Source: Hyphomicrobiaceae bacterium | Lineage (GTDB): Bacteria; Pseudomonadota; Alphaproteobacteria; Rhizobiales; Hyphomicrobiaceae | NCBI GenBank assembly: GCA_002919265.1 | Contig: PKEY01000079.1 | Span: 1 to 58,594, forward strand | Reading direction: 5' to 3' | DNA: 58,594 nucleotides | Shown here: positions 57,696 to 58,594 of the stretch, one piece after another | How the letters are laid out: every line of letters begins with the position of its first letter | How positions within the stretch are numbered: position 1 is the first letter of the stretch | Position numbers and translations under genes: made by a program | Notes under the pieces: model-generated | What the model was told of the DNA's origin: nothing | Seen by the model: only the letters and a program-made list of their open reading frames with translations | The model's database searches: none

Positions 57696-58594
57696 ATGTC
57701 CGAGACCAGGAAGGTCTTTATAAAGACTTACGGCTGTCAGATGAACGTCTATGACAGCGAACGCATGGCCGAAGCGCTCGCGCAACATGGCTATGCTGAG
57801 ACAGCCGACCCTGCGGACGCCGAACTGATCATTCTCAACACGTGCCACATCCGCGAGAAGGCCGCGGAGAAGGTCTATTCTGAGCTCGGACGCCTCCGCC
57901 AGCTGAAGGTTGCGCGCCAGCTGGAAGGCAAGGAGACCATGGTGGCCGTCGCCGGCTGCGTCGCTCAGGCTGAAGGCAACGAGATCATCGCGCGGGCGCC
58001 GATGGTGGACCTTGTGGTCGGCCCGCAGGCCTATCACAGGCTTCCGAAGCTCGCCGAGCGCGTGCGCGCGGAGCGTCGCCCACTCGTCGACACTGAATTC
58101 CCGGACGAGGACAAGTTCTCGCAGCTCCCCGAGCGGAAGGTGTTCCGCTCCGCAACGGCCTTCCTGACCGTCCAGGAAGGTTGCGACAAGTTCTGCACCT
58201 TCTGCGTGGTTCCCTACACCCGTGGAATGGAGGTTTCGCGGCCAGTTGCGCAGATCGCGGAGGAAGCCCGCCGGTTGGTAAAGCAGGGCGTCCGGGAGAT
58301 CACGCTGCTCGGCCAAAATGTGAACGCCTATCACGGTGAAGGGCCCGATGGCCGGACGTGGTCTCTGGCAAAGTTGCTGAAGCACCTGTCAGAAATCGAA
58401 GGGCTGGAGCGGCTGCGCTACACGACAAGCCATCCTCGCGACATGGATGACGAGCTGATCGAGGCTCACGGCACGCTGCCCAAGCTGATGCCGTACCTGC
58501 ATCTGCCCTTCCAGGCCGGCTCGGACCGCATCCTCGCCGCGATGAACCGCAAACACACGGCGGCGGATTACCTGAACATCGTCAGGAAAATACG
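57696..58594 (+). CDS. miaB: tRNA-2-methylthio-N6-dimethylallyladenosine synthase MiaB (3' partial)
   Basis: The frame from the ATG at 57696 is open to the window end (299 codons). It begins with [21 protein letters not shown]. The N-terminal cluster cysteines are in YGCQMN, NTCHIR and AGCVAQ. The radical-SAM triad is GCDKFCTFC, and [10 protein letters not shown] follows. MiaB adds a methylthio group to A37 of tRNAs reading UNN codons. The C-terminal part with the TRAM domain lies outside the window. Confidence 0.96.
   Translation, partial: MSETRKVFIKTYGCQMNVYDSERMAEALAQHGYAETADPADAELIILNTCHIREKAAEKVYSELGRLRQLKVARQLEGKETMVAVAGCVAQAEGNEIIARAPMVDLVVGPQAYHRLPKLAERVRAERRPLVDTEFPDEDKFSQLPERKVFRSATAFLTVQEGCDKFCTFCVVPYTRGMEVSRPVAQIAEEARRLVKQGVREITLLGQNVNAYHGEGPDGRTWSLAKLLKHLSEIEGLERLRYTTSHPRDMDDELIEAHGTLPKLMPYLHLPFQAGSDRILAAMNRKHTAADYLNIVRKI

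Overview
The window is a stretch of chromosome from an alphaproteobacterium, most likely of the order Hyphomicrobiales (Rhizobiales) and possibly Hyphomicrobiaceae-like. This assignment rests on the high G+C content, the gene orders (sucD-sucA-sucB-lpd followed by a convergent xerC; an F1 ATP synthase operon lacking the Fo genes; etfB-etfA-hbd; mutS-glnD-murJ-trpS; nfu-tsaB-rimI-fur-plsC-miaB) and the protein types (a Fur/Mur lacking the CxxC motifs, rhizobial-style small membrane proteins). It is an inference from memory of such genomes; no search was run.

Layout. 1-4.4 kb: a selenocysteine operon on the plus strand, with selA (5' truncated by the window edge), selB, the tRNA-Sec gene selC lying inside the 3' end of the selB reading frame, a 156-aa protein of unknown function, a DsrE-family protein and a GcvH/lipoate-carrier-like protein. 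4.5-7.1 kb: metNIQ methionine importer (minus), divergent from a CysB-type LysR regulator (7.6-8.6 kb). 8.6-13 kb: ugpBAEC glycerol-3-phosphate importer (minus). 13.4-16.3 kb: two small proteins, an aldehyde dehydrogenase, a small Pro/Ala-rich membrane-anchored protein and a strong nested hairpin. 16.4-23.4 kb: TCA-cycle block sucD, sucA, sucB, lpd, with no sucC next to sucD. 23.4-29.3 kb: xerC, a TPR protein with an unrecognised N-terminal region, a TalC-type transaldolase and priA. 29.5-35 kb: atpH-atpA-atpG-atpD-(88-aa Cys protein)-atpC. 35-36.1 kb: two adjacent RppH-like Nudix hydrolases. 36.3-39 kb: etfB-etfA-hbd. 39.2-40.8 kb: rhomboid protease, cobalamin adenosyltransferase, small twin-TM protein. 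41-43.8 kb: envC-like and ctpA. 44-45 kb: a secreted orphan protein. 45.2-58.6 kb: a long plus-strand housekeeping run from mutS to miaB (3' truncated by the window edge).

Most of the window is ordinary core metabolism. The part most worth attention is the first 4.4 kb. There selA, selB and selC share a transcription unit with a protein of unknown function, a DsrE-type chalcogen-handling protein and a stand-alone H-protein-like lipoyl-carrier fold. The unknown protein and the DsrE protein lie in one reading frame separated by a single TGA directly after a cysteine codon. Either this is an ordinary stop, or the pair forms an unrecognised selenoprotein. No mobile elements, CRISPR arrays or rRNA genes were seen.
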